Below are positions 1 to 11,669 of a DNA stretch of 64,000 nt, piece by piece. The stretch is from Dugong dugon (lineage: Eukaryota; Chordata; Mammalia; Sirenia; Dugongidae): NCBI GenBank assembly GCA_030035585.1, contig CM057462.1, positions 116,183,234-116,247,233 of the forward strand. Direction: 5' to 3'. Under the pieces are notes generated by a model, which was not told the origin of the DNA, searched no databases, and saw only the letters and a program-made list of their open reading frames with translations. The position numbers and the translations under genes are program-made. The stretch's first letter is position 1, and the number at the start of each line of letters is the position of its first letter.

Positions 1-1551
1 AATTATCATTTTTGGTTAATCGGTGCCATAGATTACCCAGGACTGACATGCAATTTTCTGAAACAAAGAGCTTTTCTATCAAGTTACATTGTGTTATGGA
101 TTAAGGGTTTTTTTTGTTTTTGTTTTTTATTTTTACACACTAGAGAACAAAGGAAAGAAGTCTTAAGTCATGTAAAGTTTTAGATAATGAATTGCATCCT
201 AAATTTAGAAAGTATATCAGACAATACAGAATGATTCATAGTAGAATCTGTGATCCCAGAAAGGCAAGTTATTGGGACTTTTGTTTATAAATAATCCAAC
301 TTCTCTGACTCAGATCTGGATGCTGGCCAGAAACATTAATGAATATTTCTTCGGCTTCACACAGACCTTCAAAAAGGTCAGAACCAGGATACATTATTTA
401 TGTTTTATGGGAAAATGTATTTAATGTTTGTAAATCTATTTGGATAATAACATTGATTTTAACGGGCTGATAGATGTATTTGTCTTTTAATGTCTATTAT
501 AAAAACGATCGCCTAGAGCCTGTGAAAAATTCAACATTTACTTGTTACCATAGTCTCTTTTTTATTCATAGATGCAATTACTTCTTAACTAAATTTTTGA
601 GGAGACACTACCCTCTTCTCAAATGGTAATCCTGTTTGTTAGGAGAATGTGAACAGACTATACAGATACAGGATTCTAGCTTCACACTTTGTCTTGAGAA
701 GTAACCCCAGATTTGGTATTTAATGTCTTCCCCGTCTGTCTGGCCCAGGAAAGAATGCTTCTGAGGGGAGACAGATGTTTATCTAGGACTCCACTGTTTA
801 AAGAGTTAGCCTTTTTCTGTAACAGCAGGTATGAAGTTCAGAAAGAAAGATTGGGAGCCTAAATAAAGGCATTAGTACTTTGTAAACATGGACCTCATGG
901 CCCAGTCTGGATGGGATTGATGATGATGTTGCAAAGAAACATGTAGCAAAGGAAACTTGGGATTGGACCAAAAAGACACCATGTCTCAGTAAACTAAAAA
1001 GAAAGCAAAGGGAGACCTTAAAAGTCTACTGCATTTAAAAGCTTCTCTTTTGAATTCCATTCCTTAAAGAGGAATACCACAGACAGAGAAATGAACTCAT
1101 GGAATTTGCATTCAATAATTGATAACTTTTTGACATTTATTTCAAGTCTCCTTTTGGAGGAAAATGGCCCTACTGATACTTTGGAATTACTTCATAATTA
1201 AGTAGACCTTTGCGTGTACCATATACAACCACCAAATCTAAGGTCATCGTATAAGTTAAGTTCTCAAGTTTTAGAATAATTTAATATTTTCTTTATAGAA
1301 AAGGCAGTGAAGGACAGGCAGTGTCCGTTTGAGTTTAATAAATGGCTCTGATCTGGATGTTGAGTTTACTGATTAATCCAGTAGTCACTGTAACATTCAG
1401 CCTAGTGATCGTACCACAGGCAGCATCAGTGGCCAGTGGATTGGCCATGACACCATGGGCTTTACCTGAAGTGAAAAGATATAACCAAGAGGCAGACAAA
1501 GCAAACAAGAGAAAGAAAATGGAAAAAAGATAATAAAGCATCAATTTCCTC
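1..1551. other. AT-rich stretch with no recognised gene or repeat
   Basis: I see no repeat family, splice-bounded reading frame or RNA gene here. The two overlapping short frames near 1335-1553 lie on opposite strands, lack recognisable domains and are best treated as chance. Confidence 0.5.
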
Positions 1552-1725
1552 ACCTATAATGGTGACTTAGTGGTTAAGAGCTACGTCTCCTGACCAAAAA
1601 GTTGGCAGTTCTAATCCACCACCTGCTCCTTGGAAACCCTATGGGGCAGTTCTACTCTGTCCTATAGGGTCGCTATGAGTCAGAATCGATTCAATGGCAA
1701 AGGGTTTGGTTTTTCGTTTTTTTTT
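1552..1725 (+). repeat. AfroSINE, plus strand
   Basis: tRNA-derived SINE of Afrotheria. The head is diverged (GGTGACTTAGTGG in place of GGTGGCGCAATGG). The body reads TTGGAAACCCTATGGGGCAG and the tail GGGTCGCTATGAGTC, ending in GGTTTGGTTTTT and a T-rich run. This is the short form without the internal AGAAG...GATCTACTTCT module seen in the longer copies. Confidence 0.9.
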
Positions 1726-1874
1726 ATACAACGGACATAAATTATCTACCTTACAGAATTTGTATAAAAATTAAACGAATAACGTATGCAAATCCCTTAG
1801 TCCACATAGTAAAACTTGGGAAATGATGGCACATTTACTCATATATTTATTCATGTTAGTTACTTGGAGTTTGG

Positions 1875-2040
1875 GTAGTAGAGTAGTTAAAAACACAGGA
1901 CTTAGAATTAGTCTTGCCACATTCTAACAAAATTTGAGTCAGGTTTTTAACCTCACTAAGGCCCAGTTTTCTCATCTGAACAATCTTTACCTCATTACCA
2001 TATTTGCACTTTTATTCTGGTTTGCAGTAAATAAATGGCA
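1875..2040 (+). repeat. MIR-like fragment, plus strand
   Basis: The order of short matches is that of MIR read forward: 'gtagttaaaaacacaggactt', then 'tgagtcaggtttttaacctc', then 'ctaaggcccagttttctcatctg' with its A-rich follow-on. It is highly diverged, as expected of this ancient tRNA-derived SINE. Confidence 0.5.
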
Positions 2041-2077
2041 GCCATAAGTGATTGAACTGGATCTGTAATCACTGGTT

Positions 2078-2214
2078 GGAGCCCTGGTGGCGTAATGGTT
2101 AAGAGCTCAGCTGCTAACCAAAAGAGTGGCAGTTTGAATCCACTAGCCTCTCCTTGGAAACCCTACAGGGTCGCTATGAGTCGGAACTGACTCCACGCAG
2201 CAGGTTTAGTTTTG
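2078..2214 (+). repeat. AfroSINE, plus strand, with visible A and B boxes
   Basis: A well preserved head. An A-box-like TGGCGTAATGG lies at 2088-2098 and a B-box-like AGTTTGAATCC at 2131-2141, the internal RNA polymerase III promoter elements of tRNA-derived SINEs. Relative to other copies, the central 'GGGGCAGTTCTACTCTGTCC' block is deleted, so CCCTACAG runs straight into GGTCGCTATGAGTCGG. Confidence 0.93.
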
Positions 2215-3395
2215 TCACTCGTTAAGATTTATGAATAGGAACATTACTTGGTAATCCACGTGATTACTTTCGTATCCCTGAAGTTCCCTTTGATTCATCC
2301 CTCCATTCATTTACTCAACAAACTCCAGTAAAACTCTTCCGGCTCCAGCGTTTGAGTCCCCTTCCCTTAAAAATTGCAAATTATACATGTAAGAGATCAG
2401 TTTGAAAAATAATCATTGTAAGTGCCCTTAGTTTTTAAAAATGATTTTATTTTTATTAAGAAGAAGAGATTTTTTTTCAGTGAGGTGATAGATAGGCCAC
2501 CCTGTACGTTTTTAACCTTGACAAGGACATTCTGGAATGTTTTGTGGACGGACAAAATTTATTCTCGTGTTAACTTCAAAAGGTCAGGTATGTGCATCAG
2601 TTCTCATTTGTTTCTGTTACAAACATGTTAGGAATCCATAAACCTGTATAAACTTTTCATATTCAGGGATTTGGTGAGCAAAGCCATGTCTACCCTGTTC
2701 ATAACCTTTAAAATTTGCCAAACACCACTGTTTTCTCTTGACTTGAATTCCGCAAATGAAGGCACCACTATCACCCACTAAAAAGCAAGCTCACAAGGAC
2801 TTTAACAACAATTTATGAACATTCTTGCTTGAGCCTGATAAACTGTCCCATTCTTACTTTTTATTTTTGTCATTATTTGTTAAAGAAAAATGATCATATT
2901 GAATTGTGTCTTTACCTTAATGAATTGTCTGTGAACCTTACTGTTTAGTGCTAGTAGGAATATTGCTAAAAATCAAATTGAATTTTTTCTGAAAGAAAGG
3001 TACAGATTGCGACTTCATGAGTGCAAGTATTTTATGGCTAAGAGGCCCATATTTCAAAGTGTAATACAAGTCAGGTTACATTGGTAAATGTATTCTTTGG
3101 CCCTATAAATAGAGGGTTATGGAAACACTATTTTTCTTTTTCTAGAATACAATTAGTTCATTAGAAAACAAACAAACAAACTGAGGATCAGAAAAAAAAA
3201 ATCTAACAATGTAAGAAATCAAACCTTGAGCCGTAAATCTATTATAAACTGTTGCTGTAAAAGAAAGGGCACGTTCTTGCTAAGATACTTGGTTTGATCT
3301 CTGCTCCGAATACTCATTGAAGGGAAATTATTTTGGGACAGGAAGATAAGTAAGCAAAACTCACTTATCAAGAACATAATGTGTTTCAGTTGCAT
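2215..3395. other. No recognised feature
   Basis: AT-rich sequence without a repeat family I can name. The frames at 2422-2631 (+) and 3219-3422 (-) have no domain, and the second runs into the neighbouring SINE. Confidence 0.45.
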
Positions 3396-3596
3396 AACCA
3401 GTTGCCTCTGAGTTGATTCCAACTAATGGTGACCCCATGTGTGTCAGAGTAGAACTGTGCTCCATAGGGTTTTCAGTCGGTGATTTTTTTCAGAAGTAGA
3501 TTTACAAGCTTTTCTTCTGAGGTCCCTTTGGGTGGACTTGAGCCTCCAACCTTTTGGTTAGAAGCTGAGTGCATTAACCATCTGCACCACCCGTGG
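3396..3596 (-). repeat. AfroSINE, minus strand, long form
   Basis: Read on the minus strand the tRNA-like head lies at the right end (complement of CACCACCCGTGG) and the tail at the left (GTTGCCTCTGAGTTGATTCC). It carries the longer central module (AGAAGTAGATTTACAAG), which separates it from the short AfroSINE form. Confidence 0.88.
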
Positions 3597-3639
3597 ATGA
3601 GAGGCCCTTTACATACAGTATCCCCCAAAATTAAGTACT

Positions 3640-3890
3640 AGAATACGCATTTTAGACATGCGGAAACAGGCTCAGAAAAGCTAAGAAACTTGTCCGTAGT
3701 CATCTGTGCCCGTGGCTATTAAAACTAAAATTTCTTGAGCAGTTATTAAATGTCAAGTATTTTCTATTCTAACTCTTAGAACAAATAAAAGGACTGAGGT
3801 TTAGAGAGGCTCTAGCCGCTGCCCAAAGTCACCTAGCTTTATAAACGGTTGAGCTGGATGAATATTCTTGCAGGACTCCAGGTCGGGTCA
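3640..3890 (-). repeat. One or two MIR-like fragments, minus strand
   Basis: Two successive blocks look like antisense MIR: 'catgcggaaacaggctcag...cttgtc' near 3658-3695, and 'aggactgaggtttagagagg' with 'caaagtcacctagct' at about 3791-3838. The repetition suggests two insertions, or one MIR that has been partly duplicated. Confidence 0.45.
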
Positions 3891-4099
3891 TTTAATCTCT
3901 TTGGTGCAGGACTAACAGGTTTTGTTCTCTAGTCTGTCCTTTAGTAAAAACAAAGTAATCAGAGTGTGGTGTCCTTGATGCCACCTTCCTTTCTGATTTC
4001 CTTTCTCCCTGGCACCCCCAACCAGACTTAATTTTCTACTTATCAGTGAGTTGGACTCAGAGAAAAGAAGTAAATGTTGCATTTCTTACACCCTGTATT

Positions 4100-4345
4100 G
4101 TGGAATAAACTCATATCTGCTCAACAGTTGTTTATTGTGTTGGCCTACAATGGGTAAGAGAGCTAAGGGGTGGGGATTCAAAGATGACAAGTGCAGTTCA
4201 TGCTCCTAATTAAATTTGTAGTCTCAGGGATCGGACAGACACGATCAGTATAAGATGGGGTGTGATTTGCTATGAGTAAGGCGCAGATACCACGCTTTTA
4301 GCACAGAGAGGAAGGAATGATCTCAACAGATGGGAGGAGAATGAA
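4100..4345. repeat. Possible L2-related fragment
   Basis: The run 'ggggattcaaagatgacaag ... gtagtctcagggatcggacagac ... ggtgtgatttgctatgag' resembles a segment seen repeatedly in ancient mammalian LINE-type repeats. It is too diverged for me to orient or name firmly. Confidence 0.3.
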
Positions 4346-4555
4346 GGAGAGGTGCTGAGGCAAACTCCTTTGGAACCTGCAGCATTTGAACTGACCTGGA
4401 AGGATGGTTATAAAGAGTTTCAACCAACAGAGAAAGCAAAGGTAGAGGAAACGGCAAGAGCCAATGCAGGAATATTCTTACATTCTAATACATTCTTAGC
4501 TTCTTATACTCTCGTTATCTTTACTAATGTGGAAATGATTACACAAGGTAATACA

Positions 4556-4830
4556 AGGTACACCATGATTAAGAGCAAGAGCTCTGCAGTTAGCACAATG
4601 GGAATAAAACTTCTGCTTCCAACACTAATAGCATGGCCTGGACCAAAGGGATTGAACTGTAAATTCTGTCATACCATCAGCTCTGCAATGAGCATAAGAA
4701 GTATGCTTCCCCCATCGTGACATTCTTTACAGCTACATGCACACAGACTTAAGTGAAGGACTTAACTGAACACAGTGAGGGACACATAACAAACACTCAA
4801 TAAGCACTTCTAATGTTTATTATTATTACT
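4556..4830 (+). repeat. MIR-like fragment, plus strand
   Basis: Begins 'caccatgattaagagcaagagctctg' (the tRNA-like MIR head) and ends 'acataacaaacactcaataag' followed by 'tttattattattac', which is the MIR 3' end. A 122-codon frame at 4352-4720 overlaps its first half and is therefore not credible as a gene. Confidence 0.6.
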
Positions 4831-5519
4831 TCTACCAATAATAAGTTTATGGAATTAACAGAAATAACTATTTTTGCCTACAATCAAAAAGAGGGAATTT
4901 TAATATAAATCAAAGTTTTAAATTAAAGATATATATATCTTTAATAGTTGAATTTTTGATTCAGTCAGTGATGGGAAAAGGATTTAGGAGGGATAGGGAA
5001 ACATTCTTACATCTTGCAAATCACAGATGTAGTTGGCCGCAGATACCAAAGGCTTGCTTACCTTCCCTGCTCAATGACATTCATATTGCCACAGAGAAGA
5101 TCTATAGATTCCATGGTGTTGTTTTAATACCTAGGACACTCCATTCACTTCCTATCCACATTGGGTTACGGGGCTTTCTAATTATTATTCTCAGTAATGA
5201 CAATGTGATTCGTTGGGTTGCTAACTAAAGCACAGAATATGAAGGGCAATAAACAGTATCTTGTTAACTAAAAGAACAATCACTATCTTTTAAGAACCAC
5301 TAAATCAGACTCTAGGAAGTGTTTTTTAAAGATGTGTTCATTCTTATTAGGTCACTGAGCTTCCACTCATTTGCTAAATGAAAAGGAGGAATATCTTAGA
5401 AGTTTTCGAGCAGATGCAGAGATCCTGGAGGGTGCTGTCAAGCCCCTGCTCTCTGTTCTGCTCACAGAATTGGTCTAACATCAGCTAGAGGGATTTGGAG
5501 GAAGCATTAGAATCCTCAA
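4830..5519. other. No recognised feature
   Basis: AT-rich sequence with a short (TA)n at about 4928-4939. The 90-codon frame at 4956-5228 has no recognisable domain. Confidence 0.4.
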
Positions 5520-5716
5520 AAGTCCCTGGGTGATGCGTGATTGCTAACCAAAAGGTTGGAGATTTGAGTCTACCCGCAGGCACTTCAGAAGAAAGGCCTG
5601 GTGATCTACTTCTAAAAAAAAAATCACCCATTGAAAACCCTATGGAGTACAGTTTTACTTTGACATACATGGGGTCGCTATGAGTTGAACTGAATGGCAA
5701 CTTTTTTTTTTTTTTA
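5520..5716 (+). repeat. AfroSINE, plus strand, long form with T-rich tail
   Basis: Head AGTCCCTGGGTGATGCG, then CTAACCAAAAGGTTGGAG, then the long-form module GGTGATCTACTTCTAAAAA, and a tail GGGGTCGCTATGAGTTGAAC. It ends in a run of about 16 T residues, so on this family the tail is T-rich rather than poly(A). Confidence 0.92.
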
Positions 5717-5883
5717 TTAGAAACCTCGTCAGATTAGTGGCCATTCCTAACTGCTGTACAAACTTCAGCCCTAGCTTTGGCTTCCATGCCTGAGTGTCCT
5801 GTCATCTTCCCCTCTATAACTCTCTCATCCAGATGTTATTGAAAGAGAATTCTATCACTTGCCCTGACATAAGCATCAGGCAC

Positions 5884-6369
5884 TGTTATGGATTGAATTG
5901 TGTGCCCCCCAAAAATGTGTGTCAACTTGGCTAGGCCATGATTCCCAGTACTGTGTGATTGTCTACCATTTTGTCATATGATGTGATTTTCCTATGTGTT
6001 GTAAATCCTACCTCTGTAATGTTAATGAGGCAGAACTCAATCTACAAGATTATGTTGTATCTCAAATCAATCTCTTTTGAGACATAAAAGAGAGAAGTGA
6101 GCAGAGAGACATAGGGACCTCACACCACCAAGAAACAAGAGCCAGGAGAATAGAGTGTCCTCTGGGCCTGGGGTCCCCTGCACTGAGAAGCTCCTTAACC
6201 AGGGAAGATTAATGACAAGGACCTTCCCCCAGAGCTGACAGAGTGAAAGTCTTCCCCTGGAGCTGGCACCCTATATTTGGACTTCTGGCTTCCTAGACTG
6301 CGAGAGGATACATTTCTGTTTGTTAAAGCCATCCACTTGTGGTACTTCTGTTATAACAGCACTAAGACA
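5884..6369 (+). mobile_element. Solo LTR, family 'A' (MaLR/MLT1-like), plus strand
   Basis: A 486-bp element beginning TGTTATGGATTGAATTGTGT and ending ACTAAGACA, i.e. with LTR-type TG...CA ends. The overall plan matches ERVL-MaLR LTRs of the MLT1 kind: a GGATTGAATTGTGT start, a promoter-like CATAAAAG at 6083-6090, a 3' part with 'ttggacttctggc', and the terminal 'ttgttaaagccatccacttgtgg'. No internal retroviral sequence adjoins, so it is a solo LTR. I see no matching 5-bp flanks. A second copy lies at 40226-40747. Confidence 0.75.
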
Positions 6370-6376
6370 GAATTAA

Positions 6377-6951
6377 TGTCTTAGGCTGGATTCTCTAGAG
6401 AAGTGAAACCAGTAAAGCCTAAAAATATATATAGAGAGAAAGTTTATATTAAGGAAATGCCTCACGTAGTTTGTAGAGGCTGGAACATCCCAAATCCATG
6501 GGTCAGGATAGACGCTTCTCCTGATTCACGTAGCCACACGGGCTGGCAAACTCAAGATCGGCAGGTCAGACAGCAAGGCTCTTGCTCACAGGCTGTGAAG
6601 ATCAACTAATCCCAAAATCGGCAAGCAAGACGGCAGGTAAGCTTCTAGCTCAAGTCCCAAGAGCCAAAGACCAGATGAACAGGAGCTAGCTGCAGGATGC
6701 AGAGTGAGCAAAAGCCCACAAGCCTCGTCAGAAAGTCCGCTTATACGTCTGATACAGCCCACACCCCCAAGGAAACTCCCTTTCAGCTGATTGCTTACTC
6801 ACAGCAGATCCCATCATGGAGGTGCTCACATTATATCAAATCTCATTGGGGAAGTGCTCAAATCATCATATGACTGTCAAACTACATCATAACTGCCAAA
6901 CCACTGGGAATCATGGCCCAGCCAAGTTGACACATAACCTTAATGATCACA
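6377..6951 (-). mobile_element. Solo LTR, family 'B' (MaLR-like), minus strand
   Basis: A 575-bp element, TGTCTTAGG at the left and GATCACA at the right, so on the minus strand it starts TGTGATCATTAAG and ends CCTAAGACA. Its 5' part contains the same core as LTR-A, but the middle is unrelated: the minus-strand complement of 'gtcccaagagccaaagacc' and 'cacacccccaaggaaactcc'. A left-truncated copy (missing the minus-strand 3' end) lies at 13065-13406. Only 7 bp separate it from LTR-A. Confidence 0.7.
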
Positions 6952-7648
6952 GGTACACAATATCAGCGCACACAGTCTCCTGTTTGTCCCCAGAAAAACT
7001 GTAAGCACCAACATCTCTTCAGTACTAGTAAACTATTACCTTGAATATTATATCAATTACATATTTTAGTTCCATATACAAACTCTGTTTCCATCCAATA
7101 TTTATAACTACCAAATCAGAAATCTATAACTACCAAATTAGCAAAATCTTCCCTTCACCACACCATTTTAGAAAAGTTATTTACAGCATACTGGAAACAC
7201 AATCATGGCTTTAAGTGGGCAACTTTTAATTAGAACCTCAGAGATCAGAAGGCATATTTTTCCTAACTTTACTTTGTTACAGTTGTGTTTGTCAATTTAA
7301 AAGGGAGACTCTGCCTAGAAAATGTGGAATAAATAATCTAGCTCAAGACCTTGGTGTTCTTGACTACTCAAAAATTCTTTAAATAAAATATAAAATGGAA
7401 GCTGTGTTCTGCATGTTAAGACCATTTCACTGTTAAGCCTTCAGAGTTAGAAAACAGACTCAAAATAATTAGGCTTGAATAAAATCATTTTATCCACATT
7501 TTTTCTTTAATAAAGAAGTGATTATTATTAGAAGGGAAATGAATACCCATAAAGCAGGCTAGATTTCTTTATAAAATTAATTCAGATAATAGGCAATATC
7601 TTCTTAAGAATCTCTTGCATCCTATGTATCTCTTAAATCCTCTCTCTC

Positions 7649-7684
<36 letters not shown>

Positions 7685-8255
7685 CTGCATGAAGAGTATA
7701 TGAAGGAAAATGAATGCAATCAATAGCATTTTAATAATACATTTACACAAATTACCAGATTATTCACAAATAGCTCACTGGGGCAGTAAAAATGACCCCA
7801 GTGTGGGAATATATTTAAGTCTCTGACATTTTGGGGGAGATTTTCCTGTTAATCACGCATGAAAGAAGCAGCTACCTAACTCAGTGGCTCCTCAGTAAGT
7901 TTGTGCTGGACCAAGGTTAATGAATTCATGAATAATAACCAGATTTTCAATCTGGGGGAAAAGATGAAAGCTTCTGAACAGTGGTGGTTATCACCAAAGA
8001 AGGTGGTTGAATACCAACTTTTTAAGATACCAACACAGAGGACATTACAGTAAGTCAATTTAACATAGGAAAGTGTAGTGTATTGGACTGAATTTTCCTA
8101 AGTGCTAGCAAATTACCTACCGTGAACCCTTATTAGTGATGAAGTGATCTGCTTCCCAACTCTTCCGTAAATGCCTAAAAGTACTAACTGATCTATTCAT
8201 TATACCTTTCTTTAAAGAAATAGACATCTATTAGATTATAAAAACTTAACTCCTT
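6952..8255. other. Mostly unassigned sequence containing a (TA)n tract
   Basis: Apart from the simple repeat at 7641-7682 I recognise nothing. The frame at 7876-8058 (-) has no domain. Confidence 0.4.
7641..7682. repeat. (CT)n/(TA)n microsatellite
   Basis: A short TC repeat passes directly into about 15 TA dinucleotides. Such a tract is likely to be length-variable. Confidence 0.95.
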
Positions 8256-8635
8256 CCCTTTGAATTGTGATGTTGGTGAAGAATATTGAATATATTGTGT
8301 ACTGCTAGAAGAACAAACAAAATAGTCTTAGAAGAAATACAAGCAGAATGCTCCTTAGAAGCAAGGATGCGAGACTTCAGCTCACTTACTTTGGACATGT
8401 CATCAGGAAAGACCAATCACTAGAAAAGAGCAATCTATTTGGTAATGTAGAGAGTCAGTGAAAATGTGAGAAGCCCTCAGTAAGATGGATTGACACGATA
8501 GCCACAACCATAGACTCAAACATGCCAACAATGATCACGAATATGACACAGGACCTGACAAAGTTCCGTTCCATTGTACATAAGGTCGCCATGAATCAGA
8601 GCCTACTCCACGGCGGCTAACAACAAACAACAAAC
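8256..8635 (+). mobile_element. RTE-clade LINE, 3' fragment, plus strand
   Basis: Contains the RTE signatures in order: GAAGAATATTGAATATA, 'agaagaaatacaagcagaatg', 'tactttggacatgtcatcagg', 'gattgacacgatagcc', and the 3' end GGCGGCTAACAACAAACAAC. It shares variants with the copy at 40117-40932 (AGTCTTAGAAGAAATAC, CAATCACTAGAAAAG) that differ from most other copies here (TGTCTTGGAAGAAGTAC, CAGTCCCTGGAGAAG), which points to a separate subfamily. It is 5'-truncated and carries no usable reading frame. Confidence 0.9.
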
Positions 8636-10638
8636 ATCCCTTAGATGTGAACAGTTAATGTTGGGTCGTTTCCCTTACCCTCTATGCCCTCTTCACCACT
8701 CACTTTCAGCATCTGGCACCTAGTCCTAGACCAGTGATACCAGCCATGATTATAGTATGAAGTGTAATCCAAAGTCTTTCCCTCAACATCCCCTATCCTT
8801 CCAATTAAGGAGGTTATACATCGAAGATGTTATGCTTTTTTCACTGACTTCTATAACTCAAAACTTTATTGAGTTCACCTGAGGCAAACACAAATATGTC
8901 TACCCATCTTTCAAATTTCCTTCTCTCTTCCAGCTCTTCCCTAGTTACCTGACTAAAAGTTTCTGTTCTATTTCCTCTTTCTTTCATATATTCCAGAAAT
9001 GGCCCTATTTAGAGCAGAAAATATAATAATATTGCTAATAAAAACAAAGCCATGTTTTCAAAGGTAGTTACATACATTAAAAAAGTAATGTCTTCAAGCT
9101 TTAACATTCCTAAAAATATGCTGAATTCCACTTAAGAAGTTCTGTAAAATATCTCAACTATTTCCTCATTAACCTTTAAGTGACAAGCTTTTTATTAAAC
9201 CATGCATATTCAAAATAAATAAAACACTATTTTTACCCAATTGTATTATCCATGTTGCCATACTATTGCCTTTTTCCTCACTACATATAAATCATAACCT
9301 ATATTATGCGTTAATTAGACTTTGGAAGTTAGTCTAAAATCTAACCACAGTGTTCAAACAACTAATTCACTAGGAAACTTTTGGAAGATAGCTCATTTCT
9401 AAGTTGGATTTAGTTGTTTAGATCACAAATTTCAAATCTAGTTTTTAAACTATTTTACCACAGTATCAAGTTACTTTATATTTGTGCCAGGTTATTCTCC
9501 ATATTCAAGTTATATCTAATAACTATATCAAAATAGAACACATCTGAAAGCAAAACAAAAAACTGAACCCCCAAATATGAAACAAGTAGAAAATAGAAAA
9601 AAACTCTGAAAAATTCCAAGTAATTCTAAAGTAAATAAGAAAATAGATATATTATACAAGAAATTAGATAGATTGTGAAAAACAAGAGAATAATTTGAAA
9701 GATACATTAAAAAAACAATGAAAAAATTTCACTCTCACTTTTTCTGTAGATGTCATCTCCAGAAGAACAAATTAGACTGAATTTTTTTGTTGTTGTTTTA
9801 TTTTATTCCAGACAAAAAGACTGTGAAGCATCAAAAGAAGATGACCAAATGAAGTTCAAATGAATGAAGTAGAGCTCCTAATGTAACTCACAGGTAATCT
9901 AATGCAGATGGCCTCTCTGTCTAACAAAATTTTTCACCAGAGAGATAGACCCCAGCTAATACTCATCATGTGTTGAAAGAAAGAATCACTTCTAGAATTC
10001 ATCCCAGTAAAGAGACAATTGACTTTCAACTCTTAATTCAGAACCTCTACAACAGGTTTGGCAAAGAGGATTCAAAGGTGGTGCTAAATACTACTGATAG
10101 GAAGTGGAGCCCCAGATTTCTGTGTTACAGATTCTGAGACCACTTCTGTGATCAGTGACAAAGAGTGCAGTCAGCATGCTTAGTAAATGGCTGACCCGGG
10201 ACCCCTCAAATATTAAAATCCGTAATAGCTAATCAATGGCCCTCATGCTGCACCATCTTCTTCCTTGCCAATGGCAGGTACCAGGTGTAATTCTTGTCAT
10301 GGACAGAAAAGAAGACAATGTAACATGAGCATAACATATTTGTTATCATTGACCCAGAAAGTGAAAGGTACTTTCTTTCTGTTATTCAGAGGTGCAGAGG
10401 TCCTTTTCTCATGTGTTACCATGGCTATGCTGCCTGCATCCCTCTACCCACTGCCCAGTGGAGACTCTGTTCAAGTGTCACTAAGAAAGGTGCTACCATC
10501 ACCAATGTAGCAAAACATATTTTGGGCTCTAACATTAGAATGAGAATCACTTTCCATACATGTCACATTTATATATATTTATTCAACAAATATTGAGACA
10601 ATACAGTATGGCGGGTACTAATGTATATAATTTTAGAA
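8636..10638. other. No recognised feature over about 2 kb
   Basis: AT-rich sequence with no repeat family I can name. The overlapping frames at 10265-10510 and 10411-10596 lack domains, and the second continues into the transposon at 10639. Confidence 0.4.
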
Positions 10639-11003
10639 CAAGCAGTCCCTGGGTTACGAACGTCCAACTTACTTGCAACCCTTTGTTACAAACTAACCCC
10701 CATAAAGCCTGTTATATTAAAAATTTGAGGCACGTACAATGGTTCATAATAACAAAAGGGAGATATTTTGTAATGCACATCAAAATTATTATTACTATTA
10801 CTTATTATTATTACTGTATTATTATGTTAAAGATGTTTTAATGTATCTGAAAGTGTCTTTCATGTTTTCTATGCATAGAAAGGTACACTGTATACTAAGA
10901 CAAACATTTGACTAACTGACATTAGATACGAACTGTACCTAACTGTTTCAACTTAAAGACAGACTTAGGTTAAGAGACTTGTTCATAATCCAGGGACTGC
11001 CTG
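10639..11003. mobile_element. Tigger-like (pogo) non-autonomous DNA transposon
   Basis: Both ends survive: CAAGCAGTCCCTGGGTTACG at the left and, on the opposite strand from the right, CAGGCAGTCCCTGGATTATG. They form terminal inverted repeats of about 23 bp starting with CARG, the usual Tigger start. A TA dinucleotide follows the right end. The left has AA where the TA target duplication is expected, consistent with one substitution. The 365-bp interior is AT-rich with an ATT-rich tract at 10786-10826 and has no transposase frame. Confidence 0.8.
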
Positions 11004-11270
11004 TAATATGCTTCATAATGATCTTAGGTTTAATTAAAAACCTTTGGATAAAATTCTCACAACAGAAACTGTGGAAAGCACCATGGATTTTTATATGAAA
11101 TGAGTTCTGGTTCCACCATATACCAAGCATATTGGCATTCCGTTTACCCTCTCTGTGCGTTCATGTTTTCAAAACATCAGAGGGTTTCAAATTTCAGAGC
11201 ATTATACGGGCCAAATCAGATGTGATATAAAAAATGTTTTGTAGACCGTAAAAATGCTATCAAATTCAAG

Positions 11271-11669
11271 GTTGTTGTTATTAGTTGCTGTTGAATTGGC
11301 TCCGACTCCCATGACCCTATGTACAATAGAACGAAACTTTGCCCAGTTCTATGCCATCTTCATGATTGTTGTTATGCTAGAGTTCATTGCTGCAGCCACT
11401 GTGTGTTTTGAGTGCTTCCAACCCTGGGTGCTCATCTTCTAGCACTATATTGGACAATATTCTCTTATGATCAACAGGGTTTTCATTGGCTAATTTTCAA
11501 GAGTAGATCACTGGAACTTTCTTCGTATTTGGTCTTAGTCTGGAAGCTCTGCTGAAACCTGTCCACCATGGGTAACCATGCTGGTATTTGAAATACTGGT
11601 GGCATAGCTTCCAGCACCATAGCAACATGCAACATAGACACCACAGTATAACAAATTGACAGGTGGTGG
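11271..11669 (-). mobile_element. tRNA/RTE-type SINE, second family, 5'-truncated, minus strand
   Basis: The left end (GTTGTTGTTATTAGTTGCTG) is the complement of an RTE-like 3' tail. The body carries blocks shared with 12317-12612: 'gggttttcattggct', 'cttagtctggaagctc', 'ctgaaacc', and 'atagcaacatgcaa'. The tRNA-like head of the sister copy is absent at the right. Part of the left third (complement of 'attgctgcagccactgtg') is indistinguishable from RTE 3' sequence. Confidence 0.7.

Noticed and set aside
4352..4720. 122-codon open frame on the plus strand
   Set aside because: Its second half lies in a MIR, it has no recognisable domain, and its length is unremarkable for AT-rich vertebrate DNA.
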